From NCBI GenBank assembly GCA_025354985.1, contig JANXLU010000049.1:1-64000 (forward strand): DNA of 64,000 nucleotides, given 5' to 3'. Under the pieces are notes generated by a model. It made no database searches. It saw only the letters and a program-made list of their open reading frames with translations, and was not told where the DNA came from. This DNA comes from Chloroflexota bacterium. Its GTDB lineage: Bacteria; Chloroflexota; Anaerolineae; J036; Brachytrichaceae. Positions 36,995 through 44,969 of the stretch are shown piece after piece (the first letter of the stretch is position 1; the number at the start of each line of letters is the position of its first letter). The position numbers and the translations under genes are program-made.

Positions 36995-37565
36995 GCTGGT
37001 TCTCTCCTTTTGGTTTTTCCAACTCGCCCGCGTCCAGTTGGGCGCGCAATCGGGCGACGGCGCGCTGGGCGATGGTGCCCACATTGCTTTCTCCCAACTT
37101 CATAATCCGGCTTATTTCACGGTTGTTACAACCTGCGCCATACTTCAGGGCCAGCAGGTCACGTTCGCGTTCGCCCAGCGTCCACAGGGCAACGTGCAGC
37201 CGCCTAAACTCTTCGTTGCGCTCGACCTCGTCTTCAACCACGCGCGGCTGGGTTGAAATCACGGTATCTTCAAGCGAAACGTTGACTTTGCGGGTGCGGT
37301 AATGATCAGTTACCAAATTCCGCGCGATTGTGAACAACCAGGTGTTAAACGCAGCCAGGTCATGGCGATAACTGGCACGGGATCGCCATGCGCGCTCAAA
37401 GGCGGCTGATGTCAGGTCTTCCGCAACCTGATTGTCTTCAACTCTATAGCGAACAAAGTTGTATATCCGCGGCAGATATTCGGCGTATATCGCATTCCAA
37501 TCCGCATCCTGCCGGGCGTCAGGGCCAAGGCGCAGGCCACTCAGAATGTTCAGTTGCAATGCCAT
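36987..37565 (-). CDS. ECF-type RNA polymerase sigma factor
   Basis: 192 residues. Region 2 (about 25-95): YLPRIYNFVRYRVEDNQVAED and TWLFTIARNLVTDHYR. Region 4 (about 120-175): LHVALWTLGERERDLLALKYG and NREISRIMKLGESNVGTIAQR with the helix-turn-helix. It likely directs polymerase to its own operon (anti-sigma, ABC exporter). A TAAGAT box ends 9 nt before the ATG with no SD, so the message is predicted leaderless. Confidence 0.9.
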   Translation of the reverse strand: MALQLNILSGLRLGPDARQDADWNAIYAEYLPRIYNFVRYRVEDNQVAEDLTSAAFERAWRSRASYRHDLAAFNTWLFTIARNLVTDHYRTRKVNVSLEDTVISTQPRVVEDEVERNEEFRRLHVALWTLGERERDLLALKYGAGCNNREISRIMKLGESNVGTIAQRAVARLRAQLDAGELEKPKGENQHG

Positions 37566-37574
37566 CTACAACAT

Positions 37575-37580
37575 ATCTTA
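37575..37580 (-). promoter_or_regulatory. -10 box TAAGAT upstream of the ECF sigma gene
   Basis: Minus-strand TAAGAT ends 9 nt before the ATG at 37565. Predicted transcript start is within 2-3 nt of the start codon. Same hexamer as in front of the dehydratase at 32368. Confidence 0.5.
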
Positions 37581-37631
37581 CGATGAGGTCCTGAAAGTAT
37601 CACAAGGGACCGGGCGGATCGGGGCGCCAGC

Positions 37632-38072
37632 CTAATCCGGGAGGCGTTCCATGACAATCGCGTACTCAGCGAAGCCCATGGCAAGGTAAAACTTTCGGGC
37701 GCGCTCGTTGGCGAACAAGACTTCAAGTGTGATGCGCTTGCGCGGGGCTATCCGATCACTTAGCAGGGTGAGCATCCGACGACCAATTCCCGCGCGGCGA
37801 TTTTCACGAGCGACAAAAAAATGGCGGATATACACATGCTTACCCTCGTCGTGATACAGAATATAGCCCGCGGTGTTTGAGCGTGGATCTTCATGCCCGC
37901 GAAACAGAACCGCGGTGTATTCATCGCCGGCGATCCAGCGGCGCATGCGCATGGTCAGCTCGGTCTGCGTCATCGGGTTGGTATGCCCCTCGTCATCAAT
38001 GAGCTGACGGTTTAGACGCGCCAACTCAGGCGCGTCCTGAACGCTGGCAAAACGGAAGGTCAGGGCTTCCAT
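37632..38072 (-). CDS. GNAT-family N-acetyltransferase
   Basis: 146 residues. The acetyl-CoA binding motif is HFFVARENRRAGIGRRMLTLL (shown in part: RRAGIGRR), preceded by GYILYHDEGKHVYIRHF and followed by NERARKFYLAMGF, all typical GNAT. Substrate unknown. ATG 38072 starts 10 bp after the lpdA stop; a longer frame begins at 38105 inside lpdA and is less likely. Confidence 0.85.
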   Translation of the reverse strand: MEALTFRFASVQDAPELARLNRQLIDDEGHTNPMTQTELTMRMRRWIAGDEYTAVLFRGHEDPRSNTAGYILYHDEGKHVYIRHFFVARENRRAGIGRRMLTLLSDRIAPRKRITLEVLFANERARKFYLAMGFAEYAIVMERLPD

Positions 38073-38082
38073 CGTGCTGCGA

Positions 38083-39489
38083 TCAAATATGGATGGGGAT
38101 ACCAAAGACGCCGTGGGCGGCTTCCATCAGGACTTCGCTCAGGGTCGGGTGCGCATGGACGGCATGGGCGATTTCATCCGGTGTGAGCTCGGCGTTTTTT
38201 GCAAGCACAAATTCCGGCAGCAACTCGGTAACATCCGGCCCCACCATATGGACACCCAGAATTTCGCCGTATTTGGCGTCAGCAATGATTTTTACAAAGC
38301 CCTCGGTGCTCTTGATCGCCATGGCCTTGCCATTCGGGCTAAATGGGAACTTGCCTATCTTGACCGTGAGACCCTTTTCCCTGCACTGCGCTTCGGTGAG
38401 CCCCATGCTGGCGACCTGCGGATGAGTGTAGGTGCAGCGCGGGAGCGCATCGGGGTCGAGGTGCGCGATGTGCCCGGTGTATTTGCCCATGCCCGCGGCA
38501 ATTGCCTCGGCGGCGATCACACCCTGGGCTTGCGCGACGTGAGCCAGCGCGAGCACGCCGTTAATATCGCCTATTGCATACACCCCGGGCACGTTGGTGA
38601 CCATCTGCGCATCAACGGTCACATAGCCGCGTTCAGTTGTCTTGACACCGGCAGCTTCGAGACCAATATTCTTGGTGTTTGGGGTGACGCCGGCAGCAAC
38701 CAATACCCAATCAGCGGTGAGCGTTTGGGGCTGACCGTCCTTGTCAGTTAACATGATGCTGACGCCATCGGGCAACACTTGGGCATCTGTGATCTTGACA
38801 CCGGCCTGTGTCTGAATGCCGTGTTTGTTAAATGAGCGTACGACCACCTGGGCAACGTCGGCGTCTTCGCGCGGGAGAATCTGGGGCAGTGCCTCGAGGA
38901 CGGTTACCTCGGTGCCATACGCGTTAAATACATACGCAAACTCCATGCCGATGGCGCCCGATCCGATCACGATCATCCGCTTGGGCGCGGTAGTCGCCTC
39001 AAGCAGCTGCCGATACGTATACACGCGCGCACCATCAACCTTGAGCATCGGCAGACTATTTGGGCTGGTGCCGGTTGCCAGGATCATATTTGAAGCAGTG
39101 ACGGTGCGGTCGCCAACCTGTAGGGTGTGTGCATCGGTCAGCGCGCCCGATCCCTTGATAACGGTGACATTGTTCTTCTTCATCAAGAACTCCACGCCCT
39201 TGACCAGCTTGGCGCTGACATCCCGACTGCGCTTGTGAGCGATGGCGTAATCAACCTTGAGGTTGTCAAAACTAAACCCGTAGTCGGCGCCCTCATGAAG
39301 AATATTCAGCACCTCGGCGTTGCGAATCAAACTCTTGGTTGGGATGCAACCCCAGTTCAAACAGATGCCACCAAGGTTATCGCGCTCAACAACCACGACT
39401 TTCAGCCCCAACTGTGCGGCCCGAATTGCCGCAACATAACCGCCCGGGCCACCACCAAGCACCGCCACATCGAAATCAAAGTTTGCCAT
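38083..39489 (-). CDS. lpdA: Dihydrolipoyl dehydrogenase (E3)
   Basis: 468 residues. FAD motif VAVLGGGPGGYVAAIRAA, redox-active disulfide GGICLNWGCIPTKSL, NAD motif MIVIGSGAIGMEFAYVF, YAIGDINGVLALAH, and the C-terminal dimer motif AVHAHPTLSEVLMEAAHG with the catalytic His-Glu. It reoxidises lipoyl groups of 2-oxoacid dehydrogenase or glycine cleavage complexes. No E1/E2 genes are nearby. The frame is open to 39702, but the standard N-terminus is at 39489, which lies 10 nt from a TAGAAT box: predicted leaderless. Confidence 0.96.
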   Translation of the reverse strand: MANFDFDVAVLGGGPGGYVAAIRAAQLGLKVVVVERDNLGGICLNWGCIPTKSLIRNAEVLNILHEGADYGFSFDNLKVDYAIAHKRSRDVSAKLVKGVEFLMKKNNVTVIKGSGALTDAHTLQVGDRTVTASNMILATGTSPNSLPMLKVDGARVYTYRQLLEATTAPKRMIVIGSGAIGMEFAYVFNAYGTEVTVLEALPQILPREDADVAQVVVRSFNKHGIQTQAGVKITDAQVLPDGVSIMLTDKDGQPQTLTADWVLVAAGVTPNTKNIGLEAAGVKTTERGYVTVDAQMVTNVPGVYAIGDINGVLALAHVAQAQGVIAAEAIAAGMGKYTGHIAHLDPDALPRCTYTHPQVASMGLTEAQCREKGLTVKIGKFPFSPNGKAMAIKSTEGFVKIIADAKYGEILGVHMVGPDVTELLPEFVLAKNAELTPDEIAHAVHAHPTLSEVLMEAAHGVFGIPIHI

Positions 39490-39495
39490 GTCACC

Positions 39496-39505
39496 TACAA
39501 TTCTA
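39496..39505. promoter_or_regulatory. Overlapping divergent -10 boxes between lpdA and the YprB-like gene
   Basis: Plus strand: TACAAT (39496-39501) ends 10 nt before ATG 39512. Minus strand: TAGAAT (39505-39500) ends 10 nt before the lpdA ATG at 39489. The two boxes share two base pairs and the two start codons are only 22 bp apart, so the two promoters should exclude each other. Confidence 0.55.
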
Positions 39506-39511
39506 AGCCTG

Positions 39512-40726
39512 ATGGATGGCTCGTTGCGCGACAAACTTCTACGGCTGGGCGTGCACAAAGGTGCATCGCAGCTAAGACCACGCGTGCCTCCTGCGGCGGC
39601 GCCCGATATCCCGCGGGCCAATAACCCACGCGCGGCGGCCGTCGACGAACTGTGGAACATCGAAGCGCACACGATGTTTGGCGTCGTCAAAATCTTGCGC
39701 ACTACCTTTGGGGTTGATCACGTGCATGGTGATCGCCGGCTAATTCGTTCGCTTGAGCAACCGTTTCGAGGCGTGCACGCGGAACACGCACTATATCTTG
39801 ACACTGAGACCACCGGTCTGGCGGGTGGCGCCGGGACGCTGGCGTTTTTGATTGGGGTGGGATACTTTGATACAGGTGATGATCAGCGCTTCATCGTCGA
39901 TCAATATTTTCTGCAGGAGCCGGCAGACGAAGCCGCGATGCTGGCGCACTTGGAATCGCGGGTGCATCAGCACGATGCGCTGGTCACCTTTAATGGGCGG
40001 GCGTTTGATGTGCCACTGCTGGAGACGCGGTACGTTATGCAGCGAATTCCGCCATCGTTTTCCGAGAAGACCCATCTGGACTTGTTGATACCGTCCCGTC
40101 AGGTTTGGCGTGGCGCACTGGCCTCATGCAGCTTGGGTTCGCTTGAATTTCATTTGCTGGGTGTGCATCGGGATCAGCAGGACATCGCCGGATTTTTGAT
40201 TCCACAGTTGTATCGCGAGTATCTGCAGGCAGGCGCGCCGCGGCGGCACGAAGAAATGCAGCGGGTGATGTATCACAACCTGCATGATATTTTGAGCATG
40301 GTCACGCTAAGTTCCAGATTGCTGGATGCGTTTGACCGCCCGCAGGCGGTTGAAGAGCATATCGCCGTGGCCACGCAATTTGAGCGGGCCGGCGATCTGG
40401 AACAGGCGATAGCAACCTATGCCCGGGCGCTCCAATCACCAGATTCGCACGCGCCATCAAGACAGCCGCCGCGGGCGCGGATGGCGGCAAACCTAAAGAA
40501 ACTTGACCGGCACGGCGAAGCGGTGGAGCACTGGCAAATGCTGGCGGCAGAGGGCGATAGGCACGCGTTGATCGAGCTCGCCATGTTTTACGAGTGGCGC
40601 GAGAAGGATATTGAGAAGGCCTTGAAATGTGCACGGCGGGCACATATGCTGGCTGGGGATGCCAGAACACGGGCGGTCATTCTGTCCAGGGTCGCGCGCT
40701 TGGAACGAAAGTCGCCCAAGGCATAA
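39512..40726 (+). CDS. YprB-like DEDD exonuclease/RNase H-fold protein with TPR tail
   Basis: 404 residues. The RNase H-like domain (about 85-265) holds the acidic catalytic residues: LYLDTETTGLAGGAGT, TFNGRAFDVPLLETR and NLHDILSMVTL. The last 120 residues form TPR-like helices (FERAGDLEQAIATYARALQ, HGEAVEHWQML, DIEKALKCARRAHML). It is probably a 3'-5' exonuclease or structure-specific nuclease with a scaffold tail. An ATG at 39488 overlaps the lpdA start codon on the other strand; ATG 39512 is preferred since the TACAAT box lies 10 nt upstream of it. Confidence 0.8.
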   Translation: MDGSLRDKLLRLGVHKGASQLRPRVPPAAAPDIPRANNPRAAAVDELWNIEAHTMFGVVKILRTTFGVDHVHGDRRLIRSLEQPFRGVHAEHALYLDTETTGLAGGAGTLAFLIGVGYFDTGDDQRFIVDQYFLQEPADEAAMLAHLESRVHQHDALVTFNGRAFDVPLLETRYVMQRIPPSFSEKTHLDLLIPSRQVWRGALASCSLGSLEFHLLGVHRDQQDIAGFLIPQLYREYLQAGAPRRHEEMQRVMYHNLHDILSMVTLSSRLLDAFDRPQAVEEHIAVATQFERAGDLEQAIATYARALQSPDSHAPSRQPPRARMAANLKKLDRHGEAVEHWQMLAAEGDRHALIELAMFYEWREKDIEKALKCARRAHMLAGDARTRAVILSRVARLERKSPKA

Positions 40727-40750
40727 TCCAATCAGTCAGGCGTTGTTCCC

Positions 40751-41500
40751 ATGTCAATTTTCTCAGCCTCCCAAACACGCAGCCATGTGGCGCGCAACCA
40801 TGCGGTGTTCGCGCCGGAAAGCCACGTTCCCGCCCGGATCGCTGGCTGGCGAAATGCCGAAACGGTGACGCTGATCGGGCCGCGTCTGGGCGCAAAATTT
40901 GCGGAATATTTGATTACCCTGAACGCAGGCGGGCTGTCAGCAATGCCCCGAGCCAACACCTCTCGGTTTGTGTATATATTGGATGGCGGGGTGACCTTTC
41001 ATTCGGCCGATCAAAGCCGTGCGCTAAACCAGGGTGGCTTTGCTTACATTCCGCCAGATACTGCCCATGAAGTGCGCTGTGCGGATATGGCCAGGATCGT
41101 CGTAATCGAGAAGCCTTACGTCGCCACGTCGGCCGCGCAACAGCCCGATGCGGTTGTGATTGGTCGCGAACAGGATATACCTCGCAAACCCGTGGGCGGA
41201 GACCCATCGGTGCAGGTGAAACAACTTTTACCCGATGACGCAGGATTCGACATGGCGATGAACATCATGGCGTTTGAACCAGGCGCGGCGCTGGGCTTGG
41301 TGGAGGTGCATGTGATGGAACACGGTCTGTTGATGCTGGATGGATCACTTCTTTATCGTCTGGGCGAGCGCTATTCCCCCGTGCAGGCCGGCGATGTCAT
41401 TTACATGGCGCCGTTCTGCCCGCAATGGTGCGCGGCGTTTGGGCGTGGCATGGCCCGGTATCTGCTTTACAAGGACTGGAACCGCGACGCGTTTGAATAG
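40751..41500 (+). CDS. allE: (S)-ureidoglycine aminohydrolase (bicupin)
   Basis: 249 residues with two cupin barrels. The second is highly diagnostic: GLLMLDGSLLYRLGERYSPV, AGDVIYMAPFCPQWCAAFG and ARYLLYKDWNRD; the metal-binding Glu/His are in LVEVHVMEHG. The first cupin has FVYILDGGVTFHS and PPDTAHEV. The enzyme releases ammonia from (S)-ureidoglycine to give (S)-ureidoglycolate in allantoin degradation. No allantoinase or allantoate amidohydrolase gene is in the window. It is convergent with a urease-beta-like gene 38 bp away. Confidence 0.9.
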   Translation: MSIFSASQTRSHVARNHAVFAPESHVPARIAGWRNAETVTLIGPRLGAKFAEYLITLNAGGLSAMPRANTSRFVYILDGGVTFHSADQSRALNQGGFAYIPPDTAHEVRCADMARIVVIEKPYVATSAAQQPDAVVIGREQDIPRKPVGGDPSVQVKQLLPDDAGFDMAMNIMAFEPGAALGLVEVHVMEHGLLMLDGSLLYRLGERYSPVQAGDVIYMAPFCPQWCAAFGRGMARYLLYKDWNRDAFE

Positions 41501-41538
41501 ACGGACAGCGGGACAAATTTGCGTGCACGTGGAAAGCG

Positions 41539-41952
41539 CTAGCGGATTGGATCGTGCACGGTTACCAATTTGGTTCCATCGGTAAAGGTGGCCTCAACCT
41601 GCATGTCCAGCACGTGCATGTTGGTGCGCGAACCGTCATGGGTAAATCCGAGCTCCAGTCGACCGGTGGTCTTGGTTTGCACAACACTCATGGCGTCAAC
41701 GACGAGGGGCACTTCTTTTGAATCGCCGGGTTCAAAACGAACTGCGGTGCCAGCTGGGATATCGAGACGCATACCGTAGGCCTGCGTGCGATCAAAAGCA
41801 AGCGCCCGGTTTACCTCAAAAAAGTGAAAGTGGCTGCCAATCTGGATCGGTCGGTCACCCGTATGATGAACGAGAACGCGTGCCACGGCCCGACCGTCGT
41901 TTGCGCAGATATCGCCGGCATTGGGATCAAGCAGATACTCGCCCGGCTTCAT
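41539..41952 (-). CDS. Orphan urease beta-subunit-like protein with altered C-terminus
   Basis: 137 residues. The first ~85 match UreB closely: [64 protein letters not shown]. The usual UreB ending (a short GGxRxVYGF-type stretch) is replaced by about 50 different residues ([40 protein letters not shown]). No urease gamma, alpha or accessory gene is present. The two reading frames next to the divergence do not encode the usual ending, so this is not a simple frameshift. The open frame extends to 42372 but that part is antisense to the next gene; ATG 41952 is the UreB start. Confidence 0.8.
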   Translation of the reverse strand: MKPGEYLLDPNAGDICANDGRAVARVLVHHTGDRPIQIGSHFHFFEVNRALAFDRTQAYGMRLDIPAGTAVRFEPGDSKEVPLVVDAMSVVQTKTTGRLELGFTHDGSRTNMHVLDMQVEATFTDGTKLVTVHDPIR

Positions 41953-42101
41953 GTAACTTGAACCAACCTTTGTAACAACAAGGCTTGGCGCGCACGGGCA
42001 AGCACGGGTTTTGACCGCAGGGCAACATGGAACAGAGCTAACGTGGGCTGCTCGGTGCACCAGCGGGTAACGTTTAATAAGTATACAACCATGTTTGCGC
42101 G

Positions 42102-43577
42102 CTATCCTCCAATGATCTGGCGGCGGACGGCGTCGAGGGCGCGGAGCGAGGTGAGGTTGCGCATGTTGAAGCCATAGGACAGCTCTCCGCCGACGAAGCT
42201 GGCGACGCGGCCATCGGGCGGGGAGTTGTAGTGGAAGCCATCCGGACCCATACCGCGGTTGGGCAGGTTGTTTAGGGCGCGACGCAGATCGAGCAGGGGC
42301 ACGCCATATTCGCGGGCAAGACGGATGATGATGCCGTTGATGTAGCCACAGGGTGCGTTGTTGTCCCGGCATTCAAGGTCGTCTCCCTTGGTCTCAAGAA
42401 TTGGAACCACGCCATATGAGATGTGGAGCTCGATGATCTTGCGGTAGCGCGTTTCGAAACCCTGCCAGGTGTGTTGATCGCCGGTGCCGAGGAGGACGAG
42501 CGCGACCGCGGGGTGGTTGTTGGCTAGCTCGCACTCGACCGGCGAACGCCCACTACACCCTCCGCTGGACTCGCCAGGGTCGAGCGCTTTGGTGGTATTA
42601 AACCCGCCTTTGGCGCACAGGCTGTCACGGACAAACGAACCGCGGAACCAATCCATGGTGTCTTGCAAAAAGCCGTAATTGCCAAGCTCGGCGTTGCCCC
42701 AATCGAAGGGTTTCATATAGGCCGGGTTGGCGCTGTTGCTGTCGCCAATGATGCTGAAGACATGGGGATTGTTGCCGCGGGTCTGGCCCTGCCGGTATAT
42801 CTGAACGGCGCGGGCGCCGATACCGCTTACGTAGGGGTCGTCGGGGATGACCCATGGCGTCTTGACCGGGACCGGCGTCGGGCCGGGTTTGCCACCCTGA
42901 GTTTGGCTGCCAGCGTCGGCGGGCCGTGCCGAGATTGAAATGGGTGGCGGAGCGCCCGGGATGCTGGCAGCCTCGATGCCATTGAGCTGGACATAAGGGG
43001 CAAAAACCCATCCGGTCTTGCCATCGACCGTGATGTTGTACCAGCCGCCATCGGCACTGCGTTTGAGTACCTTGAGCTGCGTGTATGCGGGCAACTTGCG
43101 GATCACGTTGGCATCAATGGCGGGTTGCTCGCGCAATCGCAGACCGTCCGCCTCGATACTGACATAGGGTGACCCGGCGGCCGGTGGCGTGCCAAGAACC
43201 GCCGGATTGGTATCGGAGAGACCCGGGAGCAAAATTTCCTGTCCGATCTGCAACAGCTCAACCTTGAGACCGGGATTGGCGAGCAGAATGTCATCGGCGG
43301 CGATGTCATACCTGGTCGCGATATCCACGATAGTGTCACCAGCCTGGACGATGTGTTTGAGCGGGACGGCGGTAACCACCGGGCCGGGCTGTGGTGTGGG
43401 CGTGGGAGCATCGGTGGGCTGCGGGATGGGCGTCTCGGTCGGGTGCGGCGTTTGCGGATAAATGGTGACCGCAATGGCGTCGGGGGCCGCGGTCGCGATG
43501 GGTGCGCTGCAGGCACCCAGCATGGCTCCAAACAGCGCGACCAACAACAGGCCAAACCGACCCAATGACGTATTCAT
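42102..43577 (-). CDS. Lipoprotein with LysM, SH3-like and SGNH-hydrolase-like domains
   Basis: 491 residues. Signal with lipobox ([13 protein letters not shown]), a Pro-Thr linker ([18 protein letters not shown]), a LysM domain (about 85-130: [22 protein letters not shown]), an SH3b domain (about 145-205: [19 protein letters not shown]...[11 protein letters not shown]) and an SGNH-like region (about 260-490) with [12 protein letters not shown] and [10 protein letters not shown] supplying candidate Ser and Asp-x-x-His. It probably binds peptidoglycan and deacylates a wall polymer (inference). ATG 43577 is preceded at 12 nt by TACAAT on the minus strand; an upstream extension has no signal peptide. 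Confidence 0.8.
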   Translation of the reverse strand: MNTSLGRFGLLLVALFGAMLGACSAPIATAAPDAIAVTIYPQTPHPTETPIPQPTDAPTPTPQPGPVVTAVPLKHIVQAGDTIVDIATRYDIAADDILLANPGLKVELLQIGQEILLPGLSDTNPAVLGTPPAAGSPYVSIEADGLRLREQPAIDANVIRKLPAYTQLKVLKRSADGGWYNITVDGKTGWVFAPYVQLNGIEAASIPGAPPPISISARPADAGSQTQGGKPGPTPVPVKTPWVIPDDPYVSGIGARAVQIYRQGQTRGNNPHVFSIIGDSNSANPAYMKPFDWGNAELGNYGFLQDTMDWFRGSFVRDSLCAKGGFNTTKALDPGESSGGCSGRSPVECELANNHPAVALVLLGTGDQHTWQGFETRYRKIIELHISYGVVPILETKGDDLECRDNNAPCGYINGIIIRLAREYGVPLLDLRRALNNLPNRGMGPDGFHYNSPPDGRVASFVGGELSYGFNMRNLTSLRALDAVRRQIIGG

Positions 43578-43589
43578 GCGCACCGAGCT

Positions 43590-43595
43590 ATTGTA
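43590..43595 (-). promoter_or_regulatory. -10 box TACAAT upstream of the LysM/SGNH lipoprotein gene
   Basis: Minus-strand TACAAT ends 12 nt before the ATG at 43577, without an SD sequence between. It is divergent from the MerR promoter 18 bp away. Confidence 0.45.
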
Positions 43596-43612
43596 GCGAG
43601 CACAAAAGGGGC

Positions 43613-43643
43613 TTGACATTCCTCCATGGGCAAGTCTTATGAT
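43613..43643 (+). promoter_or_regulatory. MerR-type promoter with 19-bp spacer and operator dyad
   Basis: TTGACA (-35, 43613-43618) and TATGAT (-10, 43638-43643) are 19 bp apart, the long spacer typical of MerR-activated promoters. A 22-bp imperfect dyad (43615-43636) with arms GACaTtCC and GGgCaAGTC fills the spacer, in the same arrangement as known BmrR/Mta-type operators. The next gene encodes a MerR regulator, so autoregulation is expected. The -10 overlaps an ATG at 43639, which therefore cannot be the start from this promoter. Confidence 0.75.
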
Positions 43644-43653
43644 TATCCCGAAC

Positions 43654-44472
43654 ATGTTCAAGATAGGCGAGTTCGCAAGATTAACCCAGGTGTCGGCGAA
43701 GGCGCTGCGGCTGTATGACGAGCTTGGTTTGCTCAAACCGTTGCGCACAGACAAATTCACCGATTACCGCTATTACTCGGCGGATCAGCTGCCACGTTTG
43801 CATCGCATCATTGTCCTAAAGGAGATCGGGTTTACGCTGGAACAGATTAAGCCTTTGCTCGAAGCCCCGGTAAGCGCAGAGCAAATCAAGGGAATGCTTC
43901 AACTCAAACGGGCGGAAACTGAGGAGGCCATGCGGCTGGGACAGGAGCGCTTGGTGCGGATCGAGGCGCAGCTGAGACTGATCGAACAGGAAGGAAAAAT
44001 GTCACACTACGAAATTCTATTAAAGCAAGTATCAGAAGAAAGGGTGGCCGGAGCCAGGGATCATGTCGCAAGTTTTGGCCCGGCGCATACGGCGGTCATT
44101 GGCGCAACGTTTGCCAAGGTCGCGGCATTTGTGGCCCGGCAGGGTGTCAAGCCGGGCGCGGCGATCGCGGTATATTATTCGACCGAGACGATGACCAACG
44201 TGCCGTTTGAAACAACGTATGGCATTGGCAACGCCAAAGTGACGCCCGGAGAGAGTGTCGAGGTCTATACGCTGCCGGCGGCAGAGATGGTGTGCACGGT
44301 GCACCGCGGGGCTTTTTGGAAGATCGGGGAAGCCTATGAAGCGATCACGAAATGGTGCGAGGCGAATGGGTATCAACCGTCGGGAGCGAACCGCGAAATC
44401 TCTCACGTTTATGATCCGGCCGACATGGAGAAGAACGTGACGGAAGTACAGATTCCGGTTCAGAAAATCTGA
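43654..44472 (+). CDS. MerR-family regulator with GyrI-like effector-binding domain
   Basis: 272 residues. The winged helix (FKIGEFARLTQVSAKALRLY, then LLKPLRTDKFTDYRYY) is followed by a coiled coil (about 75-118) and a GyrI/BmrR-type ligand-binding domain (about 120-270). It resembles multidrug-sensing BmrR/BltR regulators that bind hydrophobic cations. An ATG five codons upstream (43639) lies within the -10 element; ATG 43654 lies 10 nt after it, so the start is here and the mRNA is predicted leaderless. No efflux pump gene is adjacent; the divergent lipoprotein gene may be a target. Confidence 0.85.
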   Translation: MFKIGEFARLTQVSAKALRLYDELGLLKPLRTDKFTDYRYYSADQLPRLHRIIVLKEIGFTLEQIKPLLEAPVSAEQIKGMLQLKRAETEEAMRLGQERLVRIEAQLRLIEQEGKMSHYEILLKQVSEERVAGARDHVASFGPAHTAVIGATFAKVAAFVARQGVKPGAAIAVYYSTETMTNVPFETTYGIGNAKVTPGESVEVYTLPAAEMVCTVHRGAFWKIGEAYEAITKWCEANGYQPSGANREISHVYDPADMEKNVTEVQIPVQKI

Positions 44473-44475
44473 CGA

Positions 44476-44527
44476 TCGGCACACGGGTGAGCATCATCCT
44501 GCAGGGTGGTGCTCACCCGTGTGCCGA
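44476..44527 (+). terminator. Long hairpin after the MerR gene
   Basis: A 24-bp stem (44476-44499 with 44504-44527), the outer 18 bp perfect and two G-T pairs in the inner part, with a TGCA loop. It starts 3 bp after the merR stop. It lacks a T-run (an A8 run follows on the plus strand), so it may act as a Rho-independent-like pause, an mRNA-stabilising hairpin or a protein site. Confidence 0.6.
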
Positions 44528-44583
44528 CGAAAAAAAATCCTCCAATCGGGCTGGCAGGATAAAGCGTGTTAAATTCACCGGCT

Positions 44584-44964
44584 ATGGCAAGTATTGAGAT
44601 GCGGCGGGGGCGGTTGCTGTGGCTGCCGGCTGTGGTGATGTTGGTGGCCTGCGCAACGGCGGGGACGCCGGCGCAGACGGTGGAGCAATATGTGCAGGCT
44701 CAGGTGAAGGGCGACGCGAACGCGATGATCGCGCTGAGCTGCCCGACTTGGGAAGCACAAGCAAAGCTGGCCGCAGACTCGATTAAGAGTCGCAGCCCGA
44801 AATTGGAAGGGCTGGCCTGCAAGGAAGCCGGGGCGGATGGAACAGCGACACTGGTGGCCTGCACGGGCAAAATTATCACCAACTACGGTGGGGAGAGCCG
44901 CGAGGTGAACCTGGCCGAACGGGCTTACAAACTGGTTGACAACAAAGTGTGCGGTTTTAAATAG
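44584..44964 (+). CDS. Small predicted lipoprotein, NTF2-like
   Basis: 126 residues. Lipoprotein signal RGRLLWLPAVVMLVAC with lipobox LVAC. The mature part begins with QTVEQYVQAQVKGDANAMIA and continues to SREVNLAERAYKLVDNKVCG, a layout seen in small NTF2-like (DUF4878-type) lipoproteins; assignment is by shape only. Start is uncertain: GTG 44566, ATG 44584 or ATG 44599 are in frame; a TAAATT box ends 8 nt before ATG 44584. Two Cys pairs may form disulfides. Confidence 0.65.
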   Translation: MASIEMRRGRLLWLPAVVMLVACATAGTPAQTVEQYVQAQVKGDANAMIALSCPTWEAQAKLAADSIKSRSPKLEGLACKEAGADGTATLVACTGKIITNYGGESREVNLAERAYKLVDNKVCGFK

Positions 44965-44969
44965 CCGTG

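Noticed and set aside
41539-41720. Frameshift as an explanation for the odd C-terminus of the urease-beta-like protein
   Set aside because: The alternative frames after the point of divergence do not encode the expected UreB ending.
41953-42372. N-terminal extension of the urease-beta-like protein by 140 codons
   Set aside because: The added part is antisense to the LysM/SGNH gene, Arg/Pro-rich and without similarity, whereas the Met at 41952 starts the canonical UreB N-terminus.
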